Below are positions 33,886-43,063 of a DNA stretch of 64,000 nucleotides, piece by piece. The translations under genes and the position numbers were made by a program. The notes beneath the pieces were generated by a model, which made no database searches, had not been told where the DNA came from, and worked only from the letters and a program-made list of their open reading frames with translations. Source of the DNA: Rhodovulum strictum (GTDB lineage: Bacteria > Pseudomonadota > Alphaproteobacteria > Rhodobacterales > Rhodobacteraceae); contig NZ_WJPO01000002.1 in NCBI RefSeq assembly GCF_009649175.1, positions 62,001-126,000 on the forward strand, given 5' to 3'. How positions within the stretch are numbered: position 1 is the stretch's first letter; each line of letters starts with the position of its first letter.

Positions 33886-35190
33886 TCAGATGTCAAGCGT
33901 GTGATCGCGTTCCCAGCGGGAGAAATGCGACACGAACGAGTTCCATTCCTGTTGCTTCATCTTCATGTACGAGGCCGAGAATTCCTCGCCCATCAGCGCC
34001 TTGAGTTCGCTGTCGGCATCCAGCGCGCGGATCGCGTCAAGCAGGTTCAGCGGCAGCTTGGGGGCGTTCTTGACGGTATGGCCCTCGGCATACATGTCGA
34101 TGTCGTGGCGCGGCCCCGGATCGGCCTGCGTGCGCAGCCCCGACAGCCCCGCCGCGATGATGACCGCCTGAAGCAGGTAGGGGTTGGCCGCACCGTCGGG
34201 CAGGCGCAACTCGAACCGGCCCGGTCCGGGGACGCGCACCATATGCGTGCGGTTGTTGCCGGTCCAGGTGACCGAATTGGGCGCCCAGGTCGCGCCCGAG
34301 ATGGTGCGGGGTGCGTTGATGCGCTTGTAGCTGTTCACCGTGGGGTTGGTGAACGCGGCCATGGCGGTGGCGTGCTTCATGATCCCGCCAAGGAAATGGC
34401 GGCCGCGCTCTGAAAGGCCCAGTTCGGGGTCGCCATTGGCAAAGACGTTTGTCCTGCCCTCGAGATCCCAGACCGAGATATGCGCGTGGCAACCATTGCC
34501 GGTCAGCCCCTTGATCGGCTTGGGCATGAAAGTGGCGCGGAAGCCGTGCTTTTCGGCGACCGACTTGACCATGAACTTGAAGAAGGAATGGCGGTCGGCG
34601 GTCACCATCGCGTCGTCGAAGGACCAGTTCATCTCGAACTGGCCGTTGGCATCCTCGTGATCGGCCTGATAGGCGCCCCAGCCCAGTTCCAGCATGTAAT
34701 CGCAGATCTCCGAGATCACGTCGAACCGGCGCATCAGCGCCTGCTGGTCGTAGCAGGGTTTCTCGGCGGTGTCGGCAGGGTCCGAGATCTCGGTGCCGCC
34801 GGGGGTCAGCAGGAAGAATTCGGCCTCGACCCCGGTCTTGACCCGCAGCCCTTCGCTGGCGGCCTCGTCGACCAGGCGCTTGAGTACGTTGCGCGGCGCC
34901 TGCGCGACCTCGGCGCCCTCCATCACGCAGGTCGAGGCGACCCAGGCAATGTCGGGCCGCCAGGGCAGTTGCACCACCGTTTCGGGCACCGGCATGGCCA
35001 GCATGTCGGGATGGGCCGGGGTCATGTCCAGCCAGGTGGCGAACCCGGCAAAGCCCGCGCCGTCCCGGGTCATGTCCGTGATCGCCTGCGCGGGGACCAG
35101 CTTGGCGCGCTGACCACCGAACAGGTCGGTGTAGGAAATCATGAAGTACTTGACGCCCTTTTCCCGGGCGAAGGCAGCCAGATCCGTCAT
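33886..35190 (-). CDS. gmaS: gamma-glutamylmethylamide synthetase
   Basis: A 434-residue glutamine-synthetase-type enzyme that joins methylamine to the gamma-carboxyl of glutamate with ATP. It has an N-terminal beta-grasp domain (1-105) and the catalytic domain with KTGVEAEFFL (118-127), DHEDANGQFEMNWS (177-190) and GNGCHAHISVW (231-241). The C-terminal adenylylation site of glutamine synthetase I is absent. It lies between mgsC and mgdA, exactly as in characterised methylamine gene clusters, which separates it from ordinary GlnA/GlnT relatives. Confidence 0.9.
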   Translation of the reverse strand: MTDLAAFAREKGVKYFMISYTDLFGGQRAKLVPAQAITDMTRDGAGFAGFATWLDMTPAHPDMLAMPVPETVVQLPWRPDIAWVASTCVMEGAEVAQAPRNVLKRLVDEAASEGLRVKTGVEAEFFLLTPGGTEISDPADTAEKPCYDQQALMRRFDVISEICDYMLELGWGAYQADHEDANGQFEMNWSFDDAMVTADRHSFFKFMVKSVAEKHGFRATFMPKPIKGLTGNGCHAHISVWDLEGRTNVFANGDPELGLSERGRHFLGGIMKHATAMAAFTNPTVNSYKRINAPRTISGATWAPNSVTWTGNNRTHMVRVPGPGRFELRLPDGAANPYLLQAVIIAAGLSGLRTQADPGPRHDIDMYAEGHTVKNAPKLPLNLLDAIRALDADSELKALMGEEFSASYMKMKQQEWNSFVSHFSRWERDHTLDI

Positions 35191-35248
35191 TCGTCCTATC
35201 CCTGTTGTTATGCGGCAGGCGGGATGCGCGCCCCGCCCGCTCGGTCGG

Positions 35249-36574
35249 TCAGAACCCCGTGCGCCCGGGGATCCAGTTGGTGCCCGCCAGCGGAACCCCG
35301 GCCATGGCGGCGGCCTCGATGGTCAGGGCGCACAGATCCTCGGGTTCCAGATTGTGGACATGGCTCTTGCCGCAGGCGCGCGCGATGGTCTGACATTCGA
35401 GGTTCAGCACCGAAAGGTAGTTGCGCAGCTTGCGCCCGGCCTCGACCGGATCAAGGCGCGCGGCAAGGTCCGGATCCTGCGTGGTGATGCCCGCCGGGTC
35501 GCGCCCCTCGTGCCAGTCGTCATAGGCGCCGGTGGTGGTCCCGAGCTTGTTGTACTCGGATTCCCATTTCGGATCGTTGTCGCCGATGGCCACCAGCGCC
35601 GCGGTGCCGATGGACACGGCATCCGCCCCCAGCGCCAGCGCCTTGGCCACATCCGCCCCGGTGCGGATGCCGCCCGACACGATCAACTGCACCTCGCGAT
35701 GCATGCCCAGATCCTGCAACGCCTGCACCGCGGGGCGGATGCAGGCCAGCGTGGGCTGGCCGATATGTTCGATGAACACTTCCTGCGTGGCGGCGGTGCC
35801 GCCCTGCATGCCGTCCAGAACCACCACATCGGCACCCGCCTTGACCGCCAGCGCGGTGTCGTAATAGGGGCGCGCGCCGCCGATCTTGACATAGATCGGC
35901 TTTTCCCAGCCGGTCACCTCGCGCAGTTCGAGGATCTTGATCTCGAGATCGTCCGGCCCGGTCCAGTCCGGGTGGCGGCACGCCGACCGCTGGTCGATGC
36001 CCACCGGCAGGTCGCGCATGCCCGCCACGCGCTCGGTGATCTTCTGGCCCAGAAGCATGCCGCCGCCGCCGGGCTTGGCGCCCTGCCCCACCACCACCTC
36101 GATGGCATCGGCGCGGCGCAGGTCGTCGGGGTTCATGCCATAGCGCGAGGGCAGATACTGGTAGACGAGCTTTTCGGAATGGCCGCGCTCTTCCTCGGTC
36201 ATGCCGCCATCGCCGGTGGTGGTCGAGGTGCCCGCCAGAGTCGCGCCACGGCCCAGGGCCTCTTTCGCGGGGCCCGAGAGCGAGCCGAAGCTCATGCCCG
36301 CAATCGTGATCGGCATCGCGATCTCGATGGGTTTCTTGGCAAAGCGGGTGCCCAGCACCACGTTCGTCGCGCATTTCTCGCGGTAACCTTCCAGCGGATA
36401 GCGCGAGATCGAGGCGCCGAGGAACAACAGGTCATCGAAATGCGGCACCCGGCGTTTCGCGCCGCCGCCGCGGATGTCGTAGATGCCGGTGGCCGCAGCG
36501 CGCCGGATTTCCGAGTTGATCTCGTTCGAGAAGGTCCAGGACTGGCGCGGCGTCGTCGGGGGGGTCTTTTCCAT
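35249..36574 (-). CDS. mgsC: N-methylglutamate synthase subunit C (FMN-binding glutamate synthase domain)
   Basis: A 441-residue TIM-barrel protein of the FMN-binding glutamate synthase family (GlxD/GltB2). Visible parts are ITIAGMSFGSLSGPAKEALG, the QGAKPGGGGMLLG loop, VVLDGMQGGTAATQEVF and the phosphate-binding VSGGIRTGADVAKALALGADAVSIGTA. It is the synthase part that forms N-methylglutamate with MgsA and MgsB. I chose the start at 36574, preceded by GAGGA. It lies ten bases after mgsB. Confidence 0.9.
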   Translation of the reverse strand: MEKTPPTTPRQSWTFSNEINSEIRRAAATGIYDIRGGGAKRRVPHFDDLLFLGASISRYPLEGYREKCATNVVLGTRFAKKPIEIAMPITIAGMSFGSLSGPAKEALGRGATLAGTSTTTGDGGMTEEERGHSEKLVYQYLPSRYGMNPDDLRRADAIEVVVGQGAKPGGGGMLLGQKITERVAGMRDLPVGIDQRSACRHPDWTGPDDLEIKILELREVTGWEKPIYVKIGGARPYYDTALAVKAGADVVVLDGMQGGTAATQEVFIEHIGQPTLACIRPAVQALQDLGMHREVQLIVSGGIRTGADVAKALALGADAVSIGTAALVAIGDNDPKWESEYNKLGTTTGAYDDWHEGRDPAGITTQDPDLAARLDPVEAGRKLRNYLSVLNLECQTIARACGKSHVHNLEPEDLCALTIEAAAMAGVPLAGTNWIPGRTGF

Positions 36575-36584
36575 GGGTCGGTCC

Positions 36585-37268
36585 TCAGTATTCGCCGGCG
36601 TGGTCGACGTGGAAGTTGTAGAGCTTGCGGGCAGACCCGTAGCGGCGGAACTCCTCGGGTCTGGCATCCGCGCCCGCCCGGTCCAGCAGATCCCGCAGGA
36701 TCTCGACATGCTCGGGCCGCATCTCCTTCTCGATGCAGTCGGCGCCCAGCGACTTGACCTTGCCGCGCACGAACAGCCGCGCCTCGTAGATCGAGTCGCC
36801 CAGCGCCTCGCCCGCATCGCCCAGCACCACCAGGTTGCCCTTCTGCGCAAGAAAGGCCGACATGTGCCCGACATTGCCATGCACCACGATGTCGATGCCC
36901 TTCATCGAGATGCCGCAGCGCGACGAGGCGTTGCCCTTGACCACCAGCAATCCACCATGGCCGGTGGCGCCCGCATACTGGCTGGCGTCACCCTCGATGA
37001 TGACGGTGCCCGACATCATGTTCTCGGCCACGCCGGGGCCCGCCGAGCCCTCGATCTGGACGGTGGCCTGCTTGTTCATCCCGGCGCAGTAATAGCCCGT
37101 GGATCCCTTGACCACGACCTCGATCGGCGCATCCAGCCCAACGGCCACGGCATGCGCGCCGCGGGGGTTTTCCAGCACCCATTTGGTCTGGTTCGTGGTG
37201 GTGGTCTGCGCCTGAAGCGCGGCGTTCACCTCGCGCAGCGGCGTTTGCCCCATGTCGATCGTCTGCAT
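36585..37268 (-). CDS. mgsB: N-methylglutamate synthase subunit B (GXGXG domain)
   Basis: A 227-residue protein made of the right-handed beta-helix GXGXG repeats found at the C-terminus of glutamate synthase and in GlxC. Repeats such as VEGSAGPGVAENMMSGTVIIEGDASQYAGATGHGG-type turns run from about 45 to 170. It is a scaffold between the amidotransferase-like MgsA and the synthase MgsC. Gaps of three and ten bases to its neighbours show one transcript. Confidence 0.9.
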   Translation of the reverse strand: MQTIDMGQTPLREVNAALQAQTTTTNQTKWVLENPRGAHAVAVGLDAPIEVVVKGSTGYYCAGMNKQATVQIEGSAGPGVAENMMSGTVIIEGDASQYAGATGHGGLLVVKGNASSRCGISMKGIDIVVHGNVGHMSAFLAQKGNLVVLGDAGEALGDSIYEARLFVRGKVKSLGADCIEKEMRPEHVEILRDLLDRAGADARPEEFRRYGSARKLYNFHVDHAGEY

Positions 37269-37271
37269 GTC

Positions 37272-38159
37272 TCAACGCTCCCAGAAATAGACGGTGGCGG
37301 GCTCGGGTTCCCAGACGCGGGCGTTCTCGATCCCCGGCAGGTCGACCAGCGCGCGGTATTCCGAGGCGAAGGCGACGTAATCATCGGTCTCGGCCATCAC
37401 CGCGGGCTTGCAGGCGATGGGGTCGCGCACCACGCCAAAGCCGTTATGGGTGCCGGTAACGAAGGTGAAGAACCCGTCCAGATCCTTCAGCGTGCCTTCC
37501 AGCGCCTGGCCCAGATTGTCGCCCGCCGCGATGCGGGACGAGATGTAGCAGGCCGCCACCTCGGTATCGTTCTCGGTCTTCGGCACGAAACCCTTGCGGG
37601 CCAGCCGCCGACGCATGTCATTGTGGTTCGACAGCGAGCCGTTATGCACAAGGCACTGGTCCTCGGCGGTCGAGAACGGGTGCGCGCCCAGCGTCGTGAC
37701 CGCGGATTCGGTGGCCATGCGGGTGTGCCCGATGCCGTGGCTGCCGCCCATCGCGCGGATGCCGAAGCGGGCGGCCACATCCTTGGGCAGGCCCACCTCC
37801 TTGTAGATTTCCATCGACTTGCCGACGCCCATGATCCTGAGACCGCGCGCGTCAAGAAACGCGCTCGCCGCCCGCTCCGCGCCCTCGGGCACGGTCAGGA
37901 CGGCATGGGTATCGGCCAGCTTGATCGCCACAGGCTGGCCCAGTTCGGCGCCCAGCACCTCGGCCAGCCCGTCGAAGGCCCCGGCGGGGTCGTCCGACTG
38001 GACCGTGATCTTGAGCCCCGCAGCGTCATCGCCATAGATCGCGATCCCGGCGGAATCCGGGCCGCGGTCGGTCATGGTGATGAGCATGTCGGTCAGCATG
38101 TCGCCCAGCCGGGGGCGAAGTTCGTCCTTTTTCAGGAACAGGCCAACGATGCCACACAT
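37272..38159 (-). CDS. mgsA: N-methylglutamate synthase subunit A (class II amidotransferase)
   Basis: A 295-residue Ntn-hydrolase domain like GlxB and the N-terminus of glutamate synthase. The start at 38159 places Cys2 (MCGIVGLF) as the nucleophile after methionine removal; RGPDSAGIAIYG, HTRMATESAVTTLGAHPF and LVHNGSLSNH complete the site. In this pathway it works with MgsB and MgsC to move methylamine from gamma-glutamylmethylamide. A GGAGAC ribosome site precedes it. It is the first gene of the operon, downstream of a palindromic operator. Confidence 0.9.
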   Translation of the reverse strand: MCGIVGLFLKKDELRPRLGDMLTDMLITMTDRGPDSAGIAIYGDDAAGLKITVQSDDPAGAFDGLAEVLGAELGQPVAIKLADTHAVLTVPEGAERAASAFLDARGLRIMGVGKSMEIYKEVGLPKDVAARFGIRAMGGSHGIGHTRMATESAVTTLGAHPFSTAEDQCLVHNGSLSNHNDMRRRLARKGFVPKTENDTEVAACYISSRIAAGDNLGQALEGTLKDLDGFFTFVTGTHNGFGVVRDPIACKPAVMAETDDYVAFASEYRALVDLPGIENARVWEPEPATVYFWER

Positions 38160-38180
38160 GGTCGTCTCCGTTTCGGTCTT

Positions 38181-38194
38181 CGGCGTCAACGCCG
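38181..38194. promoter_or_regulatory. 14-base palindrome in the mgsA leader
   Basis: CGGCGT-CA-ACGCCG is a perfect palindrome with six-base arms, 22 bases before the mgsA start. It could be a second operator, the binding site of another regulator or a small hairpin in the leader. Nothing in the sequence decides between these. Confidence 0.3.
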
Positions 38195-38230
38195 TCGAGA
38201 ACCAGTCAAACGCAGGCGCTATTTCCCATC

Positions 38231-38257
38231 AAGAAAGATTTTTTCTTATTTAGAAAG
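38231..38257. promoter_or_regulatory. operator-like AT-rich inverted repeats before mgsA
   Basis: In otherwise GC-rich DNA, AAGAAA-N5-TTTCTT (38231-38247) is followed by the overlapping TTTCT-N5-AGAAA (38242-38256). The two dyads share the middle arm and their centres are ten bases apart, one helical turn. They lie 72-98 bases before mgsA and about 100 bases downstream of the XRE-cupin regulator gene, which is the obvious candidate to bind here. Confidence 0.6.
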
Positions 38258-38357
38258 CCCGACGCACCAGACCGGACCTGCCTGAAATATGTGCAGCCCA
38301 AGGTGCAGGCTGACCGAAGGACAGCCGGACAACAGACGCGCCGGGGTGGATAGCGGC

Positions 38358-39005
38358 CTATTTCTGCTGCGGATAGGTGATGACCGACAGATAGCGCGCA
38401 GGCAGCACCACCAGCCGTTCGGGCCCGTGCGGGGCATCCGAGTCGAACAGAAGCGTATCCCCCGGCTCCAGCAGGTAAAGCTGTTCGCCATGGCGGTATT
38501 CCACCGCCCCCTCCAGCATGTAGAGCAACTCGATCCCCTCGTGCTGGAACACCGGGAAACGGTCGGCCTCGCTTGACAGGGTGATGAGATAGGGCTCGAC
38601 CACCACGCCGGAATTGTTCGACCCGATATGGCCGAGCAGATTGTACTGATGGCCCGCCCGGGTGCCCGCGCGGTCGATCTCGACGCCCTGCCCCGCCTTG
38701 ACATGCATCGCGCCCTTGGTTTTCTCGTAGCCCGAAAAAAGCTGTACCAGCGGCACGCGCAACGCATTGGCCAGCACCTGCAACGTGTTGAGCGAGGGCG
38801 AGATCAGACCGTTCTCGATCTTGGACAGCATGCCGACCGAAAGCCCGGTCTGGGCGGCCAGATCGGCGCCCGTCATCCGCTGGCGCTTGCGCAGGTCGCG
38901 GACCTGGCGGCCGATAGCCACCTCAAGGTTCTTCTCGCGCAGCTCGCGGACCGCATGGGGATCCTGCGTCAGCCGGGATGCGATGCTTTTCGCCCTGGAT
39001 TTCAT
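38358..39005 (-). CDS. XRE-family regulator with cupin domain
   Basis: A 215-residue regulator. An HTH of the XRE type spans about 30-90 (GADLAAQTGLSVGMLSKIENG, SPSLNTLQVLANAL) and a cupin sensor domain about 135-205 (HEGIELLYMLEGAVEYRHGE, LEPGDTLLFDSDAPHGPERL). The start at 39005 is chosen because the frame upstream is Arg/Ala-rich without homology. Lying directly before mgsABC-gmaS-mgdABCD on the same strand, it probably senses methylamine, gamma-glutamylmethylamide or N-methylglutamate and controls the operon. Confidence 0.88.
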   Translation of the reverse strand: MKSRAKSIASRLTQDPHAVRELREKNLEVAIGRQVRDLRKRQRMTGADLAAQTGLSVGMLSKIENGLISPSLNTLQVLANALRVPLVQLFSGYEKTKGAMHVKAGQGVEIDRAGTRAGHQYNLLGHIGSNNSGVVVEPYLITLSSEADRFPVFQHEGIELLYMLEGAVEYRHGEQLYLLEPGDTLLFDSDAPHGPERLVVLPARYLSVITYPQQK

Positions 39006-39195
39006 CGCGCGCCCCGTTCTGGCCCCATATTGCGGCACCGGCACCCGCGCCCGCCGCACAAAGGCAGCCGACTTTCTAGCCAAGGCGGGCCGCGGACTCA
39101 AGCCATGCCGCCGCGCGCGGTGCGGCAGTCACGGGACAGACGCTGCCGCAGGATTCGGCTTGCAGACCGGCGCGCGGGGCGGTTCTGTCGCCCCC

Positions 39196-39846
39196 ATGAC
39201 CCGCAGCCCCCCCCGCCAGAGCCCCGATTTCACGCTGGAGACAGACGCCTTCGCCCGGGGCGCCCGCATCGTCGTGGGCGTGGACGAGGTCGGGCGCGGC
39301 CCGCTGGCAGGTCCGGTGACGGCCGCAGCGGTGCGGCTGGACCCGGCCGCGATCCCGCCGGGGCTGGACGATTCCAAGCGACTGACCCCCGCCCGCCGCG
39401 CGGCACTGGCCGCGACGCTGATGGGCTGCGCCGAGGTCAGCATTGCGCACGCCAGCGTCGCCGAGATCGACACGCTGAACATCCTTGCCGCCAGCCATCT
39501 GGCGATGTGCCGCGCCATTGCCGGGCTGTCCTCCCTGCCCGATCTGGCGCTGATCGACGGCAACCTGCTGCCCCGCGACCTGCCCTGCCCGGGCCTTGCC
39601 ATCGTCAAGGGCGATGCGCGCGCGCTGTCGATCGCGGCGGCCTCGATCGTGGCGAAGGAGGCGCGCGACCGGATCATGGTGGAGCTTGCGCAACACTTCC
39701 CCGGTTATGGCTGGGACAGGAACGCGGGCTATCCGACCAGGGCGCATGTTCAGGCGCTTCGAGATATTGGGGTCAGCCCACACCATAGGCGTTCGTTCGC
39801 GCCGGTACACAACATATTGTATCAAGATAAAACCGTAAGTAGCTGA
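39196..39846 (+). CDS. rnhB: ribonuclease HII
   Basis: A 216-residue enzyme that cuts the RNA strand of RNA/DNA hybrids and starts ribonucleotide excision. Active-site motifs are VVGVDEVGRGPLAGPV (Asp30 and Glu31), ALIDGNLLP with the third acid and SIVAKEARDRIM. The start at 39196 is the ATG before MTRSPPRQSP; the open frame continues upstream antisense to the regulator but without homology. It is directly followed by ccrM, a conserved pair in this order of bacteria. Confidence 0.94.
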   Translation: MTRSPPRQSPDFTLETDAFARGARIVVGVDEVGRGPLAGPVTAAAVRLDPAAIPPGLDDSKRLTPARRAALAATLMGCAEVSIAHASVAEIDTLNILAASHLAMCRAIAGLSSLPDLALIDGNLLPRDLPCPGLAIVKGDARALSIAAASIVAKEARDRIMVELAQHFPGYGWDRNAGYPTRAHVQALRDIGVSPHHRRSFAPVHNILYQDKTVSS

Positions 39847-39889
39847 TTCAAAAAAGAATTTGACGGCGAATCGGGTTTGACTCAGACTC
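39845..39889. promoter_or_regulatory. cluster of four GANTC sites upstream of ccrM
   Basis: GANTC, the target of CcrM, occurs at 39845-39849 (GATTC, overlapping the rnhB stop), 39868-39872 (GAATC), 39879-39883 (GACTC) and 39885-39889 (GACTC). Four sites in 45 bases directly before ccrM suggest that methylation state controls ccrM expression, as known for the Caulobacter ccrM leader, which also carries GANTC sites. Confidence 0.65.
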
Positions 39890-39939
39890 ATGGCCAAGGA
39901 GCGACACCCGAAACAAGGGTGCGCCACAAGAGGCAGTGA

Positions 39940-41049
<1,110 letters not shown>

Positions 41050-41103
41050 ACCCCATCGCTTACCGCCTGTGCCTGCGGCCTTCGGGCTGCTGCGCACAAC
41101 CTT

Positions 41104-41134
41104 GCCCCGCCATTCCGATGGCGGGGCTTTTTTT
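41104..41134 (+). terminator. rho-independent terminator of rnhB-ccrM
   Basis: GCCCCGCCAT-TCCG-ATGGCGGGGC forms a perfect ten-base-pair stem with a four-base loop, followed by seven T residues. It lies 55 bases past the ccrM stop and separates it from the downstream NAD-binding protein gene. Confidence 0.95.
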
Positions 41135-41205
41135 CGCATGGGCCGGGCCGGGGGCTCGGAATCGGCAGGCCCCGCCCTAATCTCCCAACGAAAAGGAGGT
41201 GTCAC

Positions 41206-41844
41206 ATGCGATTTCTTGTGATTGGCGCGAGCAAGGGCATCGGGCTTGAGACCGTGCGCTACGCCCTGCACCGCGGACATGACGTGCGCGCCTTTGCGCG
41301 CAGCGCGGACCGGATCGGGATCGAGGATGCCCGGCTGGAAAAGGTGACCGGCGACGCGCTGAAGCCCGAGGATGTGGCGGCGGCGGTAAAGGGCGTCGAT
41401 GCGGTGATCGTGGCCCTTGGCATCCCCAAGACGCTGTCGGGGATAGCCGAGCGCACCACGCTGTTTTCCGACGCGACGCGGGTTCTGTTGCCGGCGATGG
41501 CGGCGGCGGGGGTGCGGCGGCTTCTGGTCGTCACCGGCTTCGGCGCGGGCGACAGCAAGGACAAAATCAGCACGGTCGAGAAGATCCCGTTCAAGACGCT
41601 GCTCGGCCGGGCCTATGCCGACAAGGATGTGCAGGAGGAGATGATCCGCGCCTCGGATCTGGACTGGACAATCGCGCGGCCGGGCATCCTGATGAACCGC
41701 CCGCCCAGCCACGCCTACGAGGTGCTGGTCGAGCCCGAAAGCTGGCGCAACGGCCTGATTTCGCGCGGGGATGTCGCGCATTTCCTGGTCCATACGGCCG
41801 AGGACGGCAGCCATGTCCACAAGGCGCCCGTCCTGATCCGCTAG
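41206..41844 (+). CDS. NAD(P)-binding Rossmann-fold (atypical SDR) protein
   Basis: A 212-residue protein of the NAD(P)H-binding/NmrA-like group. The cofactor motif VIGASKGIGLETV is at 5-17. ADKDVQEEMIRASDLDWTIARPGIL is the usual C-terminal half of this group, with no SDR catalytic Tyr-x3-Lys. A strong AAAGGAGGTG ribosome site precedes the ATG. It lies alone between the ccrM terminator and a convergent alkB-like gene. The substrate is unknown; related proteins act as flavin/biliverdin reductases or redox sensors. Confidence 0.85.
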   Translation: MRFLVIGASKGIGLETVRYALHRGHDVRAFARSADRIGIEDARLEKVTGDALKPEDVAAAVKGVDAVIVALGIPKTLSGIAERTTLFSDATRVLLPAMAAAGVRRLLVVTGFGAGDSKDKISTVEKIPFKTLLGRAYADKDVQEEMIRASDLDWTIARPGILMNRPPSHAYEVLVEPESWRNGLISRGDVAHFLVHTAEDGSHVHKAPVLIR

Positions 41845-41858
41845 CCCCCACCGCAGGG

Positions 41859-42998
41859 TCAGCTGCCCGCGGGCAAGGGCAGTCTGGCCTCGCGATAGGG
41901 CGTCCAGTCGGTGATGTCGGGATAGTATCTGCGCCGCCATGCCCGCACCCGCGGGTTCATCCGCCGCCGCCAGAGCGGCGGGATCATCGCGACCGCCGTC
42001 ATCGCCGGATAACCCAGCGGCAATTGCGGCGCCTGATCCTCGGGCCAGGTCTGCAACAGCGGGAAACGGCGCTGCGGCTTGCAATGGTGGTCGGAATGGC
42101 GCTGAAGGTTGATCAGCAGCCAGTTCGACGCGGTATGCGCCGCGTTCCAACTATGATGCGGCTTGACCGGCTCATAGCGGCCATCACCCAGATAGCGCCG
42201 CGTAAGGCCGTAATGCTCGACATAATTGGTCAGTTCCAGTTGCCAGACCGCGACGAAAGCCTGCCACAGGAACAGCGCAAGCCCGGCCCAGCCGCCGATC
42301 CAGACCGCAAGCCCGGCCATCGCCAGTTGCAGCGCGCCATAGCGCCAGAACGGGTTCGACAGGTGCCAGACCGGCCGGTTGGCGCGGGCAAGCATCAGCC
42401 GTTCCGCGCGCCAGGCGGACGGCAGCCCGGTCGCCAGCACCCGCAGGAAATAGCGGAAGAACCCCTCGTTATAGCGCGCGGTCACGCCGTCGCGGGGGGT
42501 GCCGACATGGGGATGGTGGACCAGCAGATGCTCGGTCCGGAAATGGCTGTAAAGCACCGTGGACAGCAGCAGATCACCCAGCCAGCGTTCCAGCCGGGTG
42601 CGCTGGTGCAGCAATTCATGCGAATAGACGATCCCGACCGTGCCCGAGATCACGCCCACCCCGAAGAACAGCGCGACGGTTTCAAGCGCCGACAGATGAT
42701 CGCTGCGGCTGACCCACCAGAGCATCCCGAAGATCGTGACGAACTGGATCGGAAACCAGATCAGCGTGACCAGCCGGTGCCAGAAAAGGGCCTGTTCAGG
42801 CGTGTCAGGGTCTGGATTGGTCTCGTTCCGGCCCAGGATCGCGTCAAGCAGCGTGACCGAAACCCAACCGTAAAGCGGCAGCAGGGCCAGCGCCCAGCCG
42901 CCGAAGGCAGCGCCAAGGATCGCCATCGGGATCATGCCCAGCGACATCCAGAATGGCAGGGCGGATCGCAGGGGGGAAAGGGGGGCTGTGTCGCTCAT
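41859..42998 (-). CDS. alkB: alkane 1-monooxygenase AlkB-like membrane di-iron hydroxylase
   Basis: A 379-residue membrane fatty-acid-desaturase/hydroxylase fold protein with about six membrane segments. The histidine boxes are HELLHQ (His127, His131), EHLLVHHPHVG (His157, His161, His162, His164), NYVEHYGL (His262) and the AlkB-typical LQRHSDHH (His301, His304, His305). It inserts oxygen into terminal methyl groups of medium-chain alkanes with electrons from rubredoxin, not encoded here. The start at 42998 gives the normal N-terminus. Convergent with the preceding gene, with 14 bases between. Confidence 0.88.
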   Translation of the reverse strand: MSDTAPLSPLRSALPFWMSLGMIPMAILGAAFGGWALALLPLYGWVSVTLLDAILGRNETNPDPDTPEQALFWHRLVTLIWFPIQFVTIFGMLWWVSRSDHLSALETVALFFGVGVISGTVGIVYSHELLHQRTRLERWLGDLLLSTVLYSHFRTEHLLVHHPHVGTPRDGVTARYNEGFFRYFLRVLATGLPSAWRAERLMLARANRPVWHLSNPFWRYGALQLAMAGLAVWIGGWAGLALFLWQAFVAVWQLELTNYVEHYGLTRRYLGDGRYEPVKPHHSWNAAHTASNWLLINLQRHSDHHCKPQRRFPLLQTWPEDQAPQLPLGYPAMTAVAMIPPLWRRRMNPRVRAWRRRYYPDITDWTPYREARLPLPAGS

Positions 42999-43063
42999 CG
43001 TGATCTTCCCGTGGTTGCGCGCGCCCGCTCCACAGCCTCTATAGCGCGAAGCCGCGGGCAGGC

